This document shows, piece by piece, positions 36,030 to 46,620 of a stretch of DNA of 64,000 nt (its first letter is position 1; the number at the start of each line of letters is the position of its first letter). The stretch spans positions 111,423 through 175,422 of the forward strand of contig VYZB01000276.1 in assembly GCA_013397455.1 (NCBI GenBank), read 5' to 3'. The notes beneath the pieces are model-generated. The model had not been told where the DNA came from. It saw only the letters and a list, made by a program, of their open reading frames with translations, and searched no databases. Both the position numbers and the translations under genes were made by a program. Origin of the DNA: Crotophaga sulcirostris (taxonomy: Eukaryota; Chordata; Aves; Cuculiformes; Crotophagidae).

Positions 36030-36140
36030 GGCCACGGGCCTACTAGGCTGGACCAGAGACCTGTGTAACAGAACAGCTTGTCTCTGATTGTGGAAGGCCA
36101 GTAGATAACTCCTGGAAAATGGTGTAAAAACAGTGCAGGA
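36030..36140 (+). repeat. Ancient amniote interspersed repeat fragment
   Basis: GGCTGGACCAGAGACCTGTG, then CAGCTTGTCTCTGATTGTGG, AAGGCCAGTAGATAACTCC and AAAATGGTGTAAAAACA parallel a repeat common in turtle and bird DNA ('ctggatcagacc..tggtcc', 'gtatcctgtctctgacagtgg', 'ccagtaccagatgctt', 'aggtgtaagaa'). It explains part of the 150-codon minus-strand open frame at 35841-36293, which is therefore probably not a gene. The family name is not known to me with certainty. Confidence 0.5.
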
Positions 36141-37491
36141 ATTGGATCCTCCTAGCTTCAGACAAGGGAACTTCTTGAGCTGGAAGCAGGGTATTACAAT
36201 AGTTTTGTGATTCAATGTAAGCAAATCTGGTACAACAAAAAATAGAGATATAAAAAACCTATTATAACAGAGATGGTGTAAAAGAGGACACATGGTTTAA
36301 TTTGGGGAACAGTGAAGAGCATTTAGCCTTTTCATACGTGAATTTGTGTGTTTAAAATTCCAACTAGGTAGGAAGTATTCTCTGCATAAGGTATTAACTG
36401 GGTCAGGCTGGCTTCCAAAGGTGATGTTTGGCAGCGTGCTGGGAGTTTGATGTGGGGGATACTGGAAAGGAGGTGATCTAAGTGCGAGTTAGCCAGACTG
36501 GCCTATAGGCAGTTCTGGCCCATGCTGTGCTTTGCAAATGTACACGTAAATTGGCTACTTTAGGGTTGAACACAGTTGGATTTTTTCAAAGAAAGAGCTG
36601 TTTCCACAGGATTAGGTTTTTGATATTTTTCAATTGTTTTGCATTTCTAAACTAGAGAAGGCTTTGAGTATCTAATACCTGCAGAGTTGTTTTTTTTGTA
36701 GAAGCAGTGTTAAACCAACAAATGCAGCAAAAGGAACACTTTATTTTCTTGTGCAAGTATATAGTCTTTCATGTAACTTCCATGTGCACTTCCAGTTGCA
36801 TGGAGGTAAATAAAGACCAAACACTTGTCTCTATCTAGTAATCAACACTGATAAACCAGCCTAAACTCTTAAATTGTGGGGAAAAAAAGTAGTTTTCTGT
36901 AAGAAATGTGCATATCTCCTTCTGAACTCTGAGGCTGGTATAGCTACAGCCAATGAATTTGCTTTTGAAGAGAAACTTCACCTTTTTAAAGAGAAAATCT
37001 AGTTAATCTGATCTTTCATTGTATGAGCCTTCTGGTGTATTACACATTGTGTAGTGTAGTAGTCTTGGTGTATTGTAGTCTTTCAGTGGCTTGTCTAAAT
37101 TTGGGATATTTTATTACTCATTTTTACAAACCTGTTGCTTGAGTTACTAGAGGTGTGACTAGTGAGCAGTTGCGTAGTTCCTTTGAAGTTGATTACTTTA
37201 ATTTTGAAAATATTTATGTAAGCTTTCATTTTGTTTGCTAATGTGTTATATAGAAGCGACAGTTTAATTAGACAACACAGTTTGTATTTATGGAAAGTGT
37301 TCACATGCTGTCTTTTGTGAAAGCTGGAAAATTCAAGAAGGAACACAATGTTTCCCACAAACCATACATCTCCACAATTCCACAGTCTCTCAGCAGCTGG
37401 ACTAAAAAGATTTTTAATACAAGTTATGTGTTTAATTAGGGAAGGGAGCCTTGGCAGATCTTCTGACTTACAGTTCATTTTAAAGTCTTCC
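36141..37491. other. Non-coding stretch, no gene recognised
   Basis: AT-rich sequence. A 132-codon minus-strand frame at 37095-37493 is Lys/Asn/Phe-rich with no domain and begins close to an A-rich tract; I treat it as chance. Confidence 0.55.
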
Positions 37492-37517
37492 AAAAAAAAA
37501 AAAAAAGAAAAAAAAAA
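37492..37517. repeat. A-rich tract
   Basis: Twenty-five of 26 bases are A, with a single G. No AATAAA signal lies just upstream, so evidence that it is a retrocopy tail is lacking. Confidence 0.8.
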
Positions 37518-37559
37518 TCAATCCAATTTGGTTTAATTGTCATATATAAATTAAGAACT

Positions 37560-37890
37560 CATTTTTTTCCACTTCACAAAGATATCTCCTCTGGCCCCTC
37601 CTGACGGATTGCAGAGGGCAATTGCTTCCAAATGAGGGGCGCGGGCTGGAGTTCCGCACGGGGTTCTCATGGTCTCCCAGAAGGCCCCGCGCTGCCCCAG
37701 CCCTGCTCCACGTTCCCCAAGCACTTGCCCCTCCAGTTCCTCCCACGAGACAGTTGCCCAGCCCAGAGAGCAGGGCTGCTTCCGAAAGCTCAAACCTCTT
37801 GAGAGTTAACTGCAGGTAAGAGGGTCCCTCGAAGGAGGTTCCTGCCCGGAGCTCTGTGCTGCACATCCAGTGGGAGGCACGGCCAGGCTC
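37560..37890 (+). promoter_or_regulatory. GC/CpG-rich block with consensus splice donor, possible alternative first exon
   Basis: GC content rises abruptly here inside AT-rich DNA, with about a dozen CpGs between 37620 and 37890. A full-consensus donor, CAG|GTAAGAG, has its GT at 37816-37817. An open plus-strand frame (37622-37819, Pro/Arg/Ser-rich, 65 codons) runs into that donor, and its stop codon overlaps the GTAA. GC-rich sequence ending in a strong donor is the usual form of a vertebrate first exon. Minus-strand frames of 108 and 80 codons cover the same block, as expected for stop-poor GC-rich sequence, so protein coding is not established. It could also be an isolated GC-rich patch. 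Confidence 0.3.
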
Positions 37891-40194
37891 GGGCAGGCTG
37901 TGGCTGTGGGCTTCTCCATCGTGTCCTTTTTCCTCTTTTCAAACTGGCAAATAGGATTTTATTCCCTTTGTACCAGTTCTGTGTGGGAGGAGGATGGTAT
38001 GGTCAGTAGAAGATCAAAATAAATGTGTTTAAACCACAATAATATAATGCAAGCATACAAATTGCCTGCCGGTTTCTTTTATTAGGTTTAATCTCTTGGT
38101 AACAAATCTAAAACAAATTGGAAAGAGAAGAGTTGCTTCTAGCTACCTGAAATTTCTTAGTGTCTTCATGGGGAAATACACAGTGGATTTGAGCTCTGGG
38201 ATTATTACATGGCAAGCTGGACTTAAAAGCATATTTCTGTATCTAACTCTTGGCAGCCCTCACTTTCAGGATAGAGGATTGAATACAACTCAGGATGGAC
38301 AATTCTTATTTTATTTTACTCTGAAATAAGGCAGGTTCAGGGGTTGCAGAGGTCAGGGGTCTCATTCATTAACTTGCTTTTAAGACCCACCATGTGTCAC
38401 TGGGCTGCTGCAAGGCACTGCTGCTGCCTTGCTGTCTCCTCCTTGCCCTCAAGAAGCCAAAATGTTAAAAGTGGTGGAGTTTACTGGATCTGACAGAGAA
38501 ATTCTTCACGTCTGGCCTAGATGTCTAACTAAATTTGGTATGTATCTTGTGGGCTGGGGCAAGTGCTGGAAGCTATTAGAATGCTGAACAAAAATCTCTA
38601 TTCAAGGACTATCGCCTTCCTGCTGGGGTAATCCAAGTATCAAAAATTTAAAAATACGAGGTAGGAGGCTGTGGCTTCCACAGACAAGAACTTTTAAAGG
38701 TGTCTAGAACATCCACTCACTTCTAAATGTTGCTTCTATGGAATATGATTAATTTGAAAAATGCAACAAAGAAGCCCAATATAACATATACGTATATATC
38801 CAATTAAATAAAATTGAACACTTTTAATAAAATGGAGTTGCAAGCTGGTAAAAATTTTCTCTTGTCACTCAAAGTTAGGACAGGAAAACATTTTTCTTTC
38901 CCTTGAAATAGCTGTATTTATTATATCTGACCTGTTTAACATTGCTGGTTTTACTTAAGAACTAGAAAGAAGCAAATGCTTTTCATCGTCTGATGCCTTT
39001 TTTTGTAGCGTGAAATTGTGTTACCAAGAAAAATAAGGTAGAAATTGTTTCCAAAACACAACCCAGAAAATTATTATTTTTTTTTAAATGAAGCTGGTTA
39101 ATCTTAATTATTTGAATCTATTATAAATTATTTGTTTTCTGAACAGCAGTTTGTAATTTTTAAGCCTTATAACAGCTACATATGGTTTTTAGTTTTCTGT
39201 ATTATCTTTGTGAAAGGTGAAAATACAGTGAGATCACTTGTAGTGCTTAGAGAAAACCAGAACATATAAAAGGGTGGAGTCCAGTGGAGTTACCCTGCCT
39301 GTTAGTAGCTTTTAGTTGCTTCCTAATGAAACAGTTCTGGACGGTGGGAGAGCCACTGAAGTCTTTTCTGTGCTCGGTTTACTTTTAGTGTATACTTTTG
39401 GCTATAGTTTTGATACACAGAATTGATTTTTGGTGTCATGTACTGTCATGGATTAGCCTCGAGCAGACCTTCTCCATTAAAGCTCAGCTAAACATCTACA
39501 GCCAGAAGTGTGGGTTATTTATAGTGTCTTTCCTTTTACTTTAGCCATGGCAGCTGGTACAAGGTGAGTCAGCTTAAAGATCAGCTATGTTGTGGTCCCA
39601 GCAGAAGGATGCTGAGGATGCTGGAGTAAATCAGGAGTATTTGTTTTGATGTCACAGGAAACAAGCAAAGAAAAAAGAGCCAAGACCTTTCTGGGGTGGT
39701 TTTGTACACACAAATTTCAAACTTTAAGCACATTGTTTCACAGGGAAATCGAGTCACGGCAGATGCCCAAGGATGCTCCTAGGAGGACTTGAATCTCTCC
39801 TTTGCAACTTTTCCCCCAGTCCATTTTCCATACAAGTCTTAAGTAATTGGAGTAATTGCTTATTTCCCTCCCTGTGTTACCAGTATGCTTTAAATATGAG
39901 AGATGAAAATTCAGTGTGTGTGTTTTACACGTTCCATTTGCTTATCTCCTTGGGGATTCTGAGGTGAGAAGTGGCATCTATTTTGCATTACTACACCATT
40001 CTTATTGTGCAGAACACACAAGATAAATCTTCCTTTTTAATAAAAGTCAGATCCAGTGTATTTACCTGGCTATAGCCACTTGTTTATCTGTCTTGCAACT
40101 CTTCTAGGTGCAAAGGCAGCTGAAACAGCATCAGCTCTGCTTGTAGGGCAAAGCCTTTACACTTACTCTGTCTTCTCTAGCAGGAATGCAAGCT
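37891..40194. other. Non-coding stretch, no gene recognised
   Basis: AT-rich with short frames (77 codons plus at 38096-38329). A small AT-alternating tract lies near 38786-38800. A MARE/AP-1-like GGTGAGTCAGC occurs near 39564. No repeat is confidently assigned. Confidence 0.55.
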
Positions 40195-40250
40195 GAAACC
40201 TACTCAAGTCAATAGGAGTCTTTCCAGTGGCACTGGATTAGGTCTGTAGT
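40195..40250 (+). repeat. Ancient amniote repeat fragment
   Basis: CTCAAGTCAATAGGAGTCTT, TCCAGTGGCACTGGATTAGG and TCTGTAG follow the 'gaagtcaatggragtcttt ccattgacttcaatgg..tttggatcaggcc' pattern frequent in sauropsid DNA. The fragment is short and diverged. Confidence 0.4.
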
Positions 40251-40421
40251 GTGAATACTGAGATTGGTTGGGACAGGAGGGTTTAGTATATAAATTCTTT
40301 TATTTTTCTTCCATAAATGGCAATGAGCTGTGTTACAAATAAAATAATAATAGACTTGCATTGTAAAACTCCTTTTATCTGCTGACTTCCAAGTTTACAT
40401 GAAATTCCTGGTTTTGTTGTT

Positions 40422-40496
40422 GGAGCAACTGAGGCACACAGAAATAAAATTTAAAATAATGTGGTGCAATAGCAAGGCTGAGAATCGGTCCAATTT
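40422..40496 (+). repeat. MIR-like ancient repeat fragment
   Basis: GGAGCAACTGAGGCACACAG, a TGGTGCAATAGCAAGGCTGA block and GAATCGGTCCAAT align in order with the 'gaaactgaggcacagag ... cacagcaagtc..ggcagagc..gaattgaacc' motif of MIR/CORE-type elements. It is the second such copy in the window after 25680-25790. Confidence 0.5.
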
Positions 40497-42824
40497 TCAT
40501 TCATATAAAGTATCCTTAAGTTTCATTAGCTTTCAGCTGTCCTGAATCAAACCGTAAGTACTTCTTGCCAACCAGGATGCCTGAGTACAGCATTAGTGAG
40601 AAGACAGTGAGTGAAAACCCTAGCTACACACATTGTAAGTGCCCTGTTTTAATGTACAAAAGGTGATGGTCTTCTGCTTGTACTGTATCTACGTTCAACA
40701 TAAAAATATTATGTAAACCATAGCAAAAGCTATGAAAATTGGTATGTATTAAGTTATTCCTTTCCAATTTTCTTTCTTTATTCTCTGGTTTTCTTTTTTG
40801 TCCTTAGTAGCTTCTCTGAAGCTTTTTTCTTATTTCTGATTTGCAGATTTACATTAGAAGTTGCAACTGTACTGATGCAGACTCAAAAATGCATTTTAGG
40901 CTGCTTGTTGTCAGAGTTAAAACCAAGGGTGATTTCATACCCTGGACATGGGGTACTGTGAGATGAGAGAGCACAATTTCAGTTCTAACGGGTTTGTCTT
41001 TAGTTACAAATTGGAGATTTTGAATTCTTAAAATATTGAAATTATATATCAAATTACACTTACGTATTTGAATACCTGTATAATAGATATTAATACCTGC
41101 TCAGCTTTGTTTGTGCTTCTGCTTCACTGGACCCATATAGTATAAACATAATATTTAATGAGATTGTTTCCAAAAGGAAAATAATCCTTTGAGCAGAAGA
41201 CTTGTACTTCTGTCTGGAGTGAGAGTCGTAGGCTGAGCTGATTTTACAACCATCTAACTGAATGGATATGTTATCAGTTTCTTTTAGAGATTATATTCTC
41301 ACAAAAATAGAAAAGTGTTGGGGATGTGCACAGAACATTTGTACAGAAAGGAGACCAAAGCAGCTTTTGTGTGCTTTCTGCACTTCAGATGAGACCTTAA
41401 TTTTAGTTTGTTTCAAAATGATTACTTTAAGCCATCCCTTGGAATCTAAAGCAACTTGGAATGATTACAGTTGGCATAAAACTGCAGATAACATTAAAAA
41501 AATAGAACTCCAGCTCTTACGCCTTCCAGCAGCCCACTAAGTGTGGGCCACTTTTGGGTTTGTTTTTCCTGTTGCGTTCCGTTGTTGTTCACTGTGCAGG
41601 GCAGGTTGTTGGGTTCAAGAGGCGATTCCTGCATTGCTGTTCTCCCCGTTGGGTCTTGGCAGTTGCACGTTTTTCTGTGCAAGGAACTGTTGCAAAAATT
41701 CTTTATTTTGAAAAAGTCTTTATGTACTACTTCTGTAATATCAACACAAGCGGGAAGCTTAAAATTCTAATTTGATCCTAATAGTTTTTAAGTAGAAAAT
41801 TGTAAGGATTCTCTTTCAAACTAGAGGCCAAAAATGTGACTGCTTGGCACTAATTTCATATTGAAAAATATTATGTGTGAGAAATGGGAAGAGTTGTAGT
41901 AATTCAGTTTGACTGCTAGACTTAACAGCAATCTGTCGTAGCTGGAGGGAATAATTTTTCTCATGGGACGAGCAGGATGATTTCTAGGTATGTGATCTAG
42001 TTGCTAGGTACTTAGTATATGAACAGTGGTATTTAATTTAGCTTTTATCAGTTTTGTTCTTGTAATTCTTGTCTTTGACACTGTGTTTGCTTTGATGGGG
42101 CCACATTTGCTCTAGATGTAAACCCTGAATCTTTATGGCCTCCAGTAAGTTGCACCTGGCTCCACACTGGTTCTGGAAAACAGACATAGAGTAGTTTGGC
42201 AATTTTAATCATTTTCAGGGTAGTGCTCAGGCAGGTGGTGCTTTTTGTATTATGTTTTACTTCCCATCTTTTGTGGAAATGGAGAAAACGGTAACAGAAA
42301 ACATGCTCCAGCTTAAGAGAAAGCATGTTTTAATTTCTTAACAAGTTAATAATTCATTACTTTGTTTCTGTCTGTACAGCTATTAGTGAAATGTGCTGTA
42401 AAGATCGACCTGATTGCCTGAAGAGAGCTATTGTATGTAACCATGCAGAAAGAAATGGGAAGCACCTGCCAGGTCCTGTGTAAGGCAGGCCTGCCTTTAA
42501 ACTCCAAAACAACTATAGCAAATGGTGTTGAAGTGGTGCAGTGGGACCAGCTGATAATCCAGTGCTGAATCACATTTCCAGATTTCATTTCTCATGACAA
42601 TGGTATTCCAACTTTATGCTTTTTCCATTTGGAAAGAAATGTATGTTTTCCTTACTGGTTTCATTCTCATTTTTGATCATTTACAAATTTTAAATCAGTA
42701 ATCTGACCAAGACAAACAGAGAGCTTCCACCAAACATCAGAAATTTTTGGTATTTTCATGCTGAAAACTTAGGCACTCTAAATGCCCAGGCTAGAATTGG
42801 GTAAGTGCTTAAAAGCTTGACCCA
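40497..42824. other. Non-coding stretch, no gene recognised
   Basis: Frames reach at most 92 codons (41262-41540 plus; 42048-42326 minus) and show no domain. No further repeat is recognised. Confidence 0.55.
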
Positions 42825-42885
42825 AAGTCTGTTGGGTCAATGTCAAGACTCGCATTGAATTTTCATGGGCTTTGATCAGGCTGTA
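42825..42885 (+). repeat. Ancient amniote repeat fragment
   Basis: GTCAATGTCAAGACTCGCAT and TTTCATGGGCTTTGATCAGG followed by CTGTAGG resemble 'gtcaatggaaagactcccattgac..caatgggctttggatcaggccc'. It is related in pattern to the fragment at 40195-40250. Confidence 0.4.
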
Positions 42886-45478
42886 GGTAACATGTAATTT
42901 ATCAAGTTATCCCCATGCTTTTCCTTTTCTTTTTTTTCTAAGGTTCACAGAGGAAATAGGTTTTGTTAGTGACAAGAATAAAACTGAAGATGAGTGGAGG
43001 GGGAAAAGTATGCATGTGCTGAGGGCTTGCTCTTGCTTTCAGCAACGCAGGTGTGGATCTTGGTATCTTGTAAGATCAGCTGCACTGCTGATTTTACAAG
43101 AGATCTGATGATTTACATGGTGTGCTCTGTGGAGGGGTCAGCCGCAGCGATGCACACCTGTGTACCTGCGACCGGGGCAGGCTGTGGTCGGCTGGGAGTT
43201 CAGGTATTTGTGGTGGATCTGTCATTTGCTAACGTTAATTTGATTTGAAGAACGTTGGGAAAGTGATCAGAATTTGGCAAGCACATTAAAAACCAAACAA
43301 ATGAATGCAGAAAGCATAGTTTTCCATTGTCAGTTGTCTTGCACTGTCTTTCAGTTCTTGGCTCACATACTGGAACCCCTTGCCAAAGTCACGTGCATTG
43401 GCAAGCTCTGGCATAATCAAGAGTACACAGTGGAAATCTGCCTGTGTAGAGGGCAAAAAGTGGTCTCAAGAGCTCCTGTCTTTTGACTTCGCTTAGCTGG
43501 AGCTCCTGGTGTATCTGTTGTGTAGTCGTGCTTTCGTGTAGACACTGTTTTTGTGCTTCTCCTTCAAGACTTGCCTGTGTACACGTCTTATTTAAAAAAT
43601 AAAAGAAGCCAACTGGTATAAAGTAAAAGCTTGTGCTAGTGTTTGGGAAAAGGTTGGAAAGTCTTAGTACCTAGAAAGTTCTCATGGATTGTGTGTCCTG
43701 CTGTCAGCGTAAGTCCTTGTTTGTTCCTGCAAATATTCATAGTGACGTTGTCTCTTTGTGGTGCAGGGAAGAGCGGCAGTGGCTGGGTTATGAGGTACCT
43801 GGGAGAAGGTGGGGACTGCTGGTGTGTGAGCAGAGGTGGCCATTTATACAGGTACCTGTGCTGCCTGCAGAGTTGCTTATGAGAAAGGATCCACAGTAGC
43901 TGTGCTGGCGTGCAAGGGTAAGGTATTTTTCCTTTTTCCAAGCTGGCAGCCTTTAGTGACTCACTTCAAAGGCAAACCCAAGTCTTTATTCCTGTATACC
44001 ATTGCCTTTCATCCCCCTGCTAATCCATAGGTTTGTGAGAGTTATCCCATGACTAAAACATAAACTGGCATGTAAAACAGAAGAACGTAGAGGGGAAAAA
44101 ATAACACAACAGCAACAAAAAAAATTTGAAGGGCACAGTTCCGTAGGTGGATTTCATTTCTGTCTTGAGATAGCTTTCTCCTCCTTTTGGTTGAAGAATG
44201 GAGATGGAAAGCATAATGAAACCTGGCTTTGTGCTGCGCAGGCCTGCCCCCCAGATAACAACCCCTTTGATCCAGGTTCCTGTCAGAGTCAGTCTGGCGG
44301 GTGAGAGAAGTGAACTCATCATTCTGGGGGCACTGCTGGGTGAGGGTGTAAGCAGGAGCAGTTGCTGGTAGAGCACACTCCACTGTGCGTACCTTGCACT
44401 AACTTGTTTTCGTGTCTGTTTCCTGAAGTGGTTTTCCTTGTTTCTGCTGCTTTCTCATAGCTGTTTTTCCTGAGGGTTTCTTGGGTTTTGTTTTTGTTTG
44501 TTCTGCTTCATTTTTTTTTTTGAGTTTGGGTTGTTTTTTGAATGAATCGCTCCATTTCACTGGAGTTAATAACACTCTCTTTTATTTTTGAATAACCACA
44601 AGTGGTTAAGAGCTGTCTCCTCTGGAAAGCAACACATGCAAAACCGCAGTAACTTCTGCTGCTGTTGACTTGCTTTTTCCACTGCCTCTTAGAGTCACAA
44701 ACCCCTGCAGTGCAGCTCCAAGGGCTGTGTGTCACCTTCAGAGAATCACCGTCAATATTCCCTGCAGCATTTTGCCTTCACTTGGAGGTCTTGCATCAAG
44801 GTACTGACCTGATCTGACCTCTGTCACCTTCTTTGACCCAAAAAACCATCATGGCCTGAGGTGTTGTTATTGCAGGAACACCTGTGACATGCATTTTTTT
44901 CCTACTGGGGAAAAAAGAAGAGTTGTTCTTTCACACTAATTCCATCTAAGCACCATATTTTCATCATCCAGAGGTAATGATTTGAAATTACTTAATTTTG
45001 CTTCCAAGGATAGCAATCAGGATTTAATAGACTCACTTGACAGAATTTACTGCCTCATCACATGATATTTTGAGGATTGTGGAGAAAAATAGAAGTACAC
45101 GTCTTTTTCTGCTCGGAGAAGCAGAAAGCTTGTACCTCTGTAAGGCATGGTGTGTTTTATCCATGTTTGAACTTGTTAGGGAACTCATGATTTTAAAGCC
45201 CACTTCGATGTTTTTCATGTTTTTCTTACCTCTGGGTGTTTGCTGGCCAGTGGGAGGTTGTTATACTTTGGATATAATGTGTATGTACACCATGCTTGGT
45301 TAAAAGTCATGATTAACCCTGGCAGCTTATTTGTAGTTCCAATTTTTGCTGATTTTTTTCCTATACTAAAAGCAAGGCAAACCAATAAGCAATATTTGAC
45401 AGGTTTGTTATTAAATGCATGTGATTTGCATATCTGATGTATTCAACGTCTTTCAAGATTTCAGATGGATAAACTTAA
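42886..45478. other. Non-coding stretch containing a strong hairpin
   Basis: No gene is recognised. Frames of 101-113 codons on the minus strand (43636-43941, 44042-44383, 44053-44376) overlap others and lack domains. The hairpin at 43062-43105 is listed separately. A T run lies near 44513. Confidence 0.55.
43062..43105 (+). other. Near-perfect hairpin (structured RNA or palindrome candidate)
   Basis: CTTGTAAGATCAGC (43067-43080) and GCTGATTTTACAAG (43087-43100) pair over 14 positions, with a single G-T position that is a G-U wobble in RNA. The loop is TGCACT. Four more pairs are possible outward, with one mismatch, out to 43062 and 43105. The stem is strong for random DNA, but at about 19 pairs it is shorter than a usual pre-miRNA and the loop is small. 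A MITE-type palindrome or chance remains possible. Confidence 0.5.
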
Positions 45479-45600
45479 AATCACAGAGCAACTTAGGCTG
45501 GAAGGTAGGTCATCAGGTCCAAGCTCCTGCTCAGAGTGGTGCCTGCTTTGAAGTTAGACCCAGCCTTGACGTTAGGTCAGGTTGCTCATAGGTTGAGTGG
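45479..45600 (-). mobile_element. Degraded CR1 LINE 3' end, minus strand
   Basis: AATCACAGAGCAACTTAGGC, TGGAAGGTAGGTCATCAGGT, CCAAGCTCCTGCTCAGAGTG and a GTTAGGTCAGGTTGCTCATA block read as a diverged CR1 tail in reverse orientation ('aatcatagaa..ttaggctggaa', 'tcatctggtccaa..cctgctca', 'gatcaggttgctcag'). It is truncated and without coding capacity. Confidence 0.75.
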
Positions 45601-46260
45601 TTTCTGTCTCATAGAATTGGAGGCGTTAAAATCCATTTGCTAAGTGATAATACTTGATGTTAATAACATTTCTTGAACATTAGTTCCTTGAAATAAATAT
45701 TCTGGATGTGTCCCATGTTTCAGTACAAGTCTGTATTGTCACTAATAGGCTTTCAATAATACAGTGTTTGCTCCTAACAATGGAGTAGAGAGAAAGAAGG
45801 CTGCTTCTCAGTGACTAAATGACACTTACTCTTCTGCGCCTTGTTCAGATATTCCCCAGCTGCTGACAAAAGGTGCTTTTGCTGAATACAGAGCAGCAAG
45901 CCATCTCCTCTGTGGTGGTAAATACTGTTAATTCCAAATGCCTTACAAATAAGCTGGGCAGAAAAATTGCACTGGGGGAAAGAAGTCAACTTTTTTAATA
46001 AAAGCGAAGTTTTGTACGAAATGATACATTTCAGATTTTTTTTTTCCCTTTTCCCTAAAAAGTGTGTTGTTTTGATTTTAAAATCTAATGAAATAGTGAA
46101 AACTCTTACAGAAAGATTTCCATCATTAAAGATGGGAAGAAAAAAATTTTCCTGCCCAGTTATGATTTTAACCTGCACTCCCCTAGTTCCTAACATTCAT
46201 GTTTCTCATTCCATTCTGTGAGAATTTTCACAAAAGGCTAATTTTTTTTTTAATTAGGCG
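45601..46260. other. Non-coding stretch, no gene recognised
   Basis: A 140-codon minus-strand frame (45774-46196) overlaps an 84-codon plus-strand frame. It is Lys/Leu/Phe-rich and shows no domain, so I do not call it. Confidence 0.5.
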
Positions 46261-46620
46261 CTTGCAAGCACACGTATGTTTGCATCAGCGAGTGCATTTT
46301 CTCTGCTTTGTGTACGCACCTTTGAACAGGAATTTTTGAAGGTATGGAGATTTAACCCATTTTTGAAACCTACTCTTACCGGAGCTGCCGTTTGGACGCT
46401 GGCGCCGTGATTTCCTAAGGGAGATGCGCTGCAGCCCTTGCTCCCATCTGATCACCAGGACAGCGATTGTGGTTAGAGATAACTGGCAATATCTTTAATT
46501 AAAAGACTTGCTGGAGAGCAAAGGGCACTCTGCCATAACAACTGTTGCTGCTGAGAAATGGGAACTGCATGCTTTGGCACAAACAGCCTGTGCCCGCGCA
46601 CCCCCGTGCTTTTAGGTATG
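46261..46620. promoter_or_regulatory. Possible conserved non-coding element
   Basis: The segment is repeat-free and locally CpG-containing (GACGCTGGCGCCGTG near 46396-46410). It has a RUNX-like TGTGGTT, GATA-like AGATAAC and a TTTAATTAAAAG homeodomain-type core within about 35 bases (46468-46505). The flanks are T-rich low-information DNA. Regulatory function is inferred from motif clustering only. Confidence 0.22.

Noticed and set aside
35841..36293. 150-codon minus-strand frame
   Set aside because: It partly overlaps an ancient repeat fragment (36030-36140) and has no domain.
37492..37517. A-rich tract as a retrogene poly-A tail
   Set aside because: No AATAAA upstream and no gene-like sequence next to it.
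45774..46196. 140-codon minus-strand frame
   Set aside because: Lys/Leu/Phe-rich translation of AT-rich DNA opposed by a plus-strand frame. Nothing supports expression.
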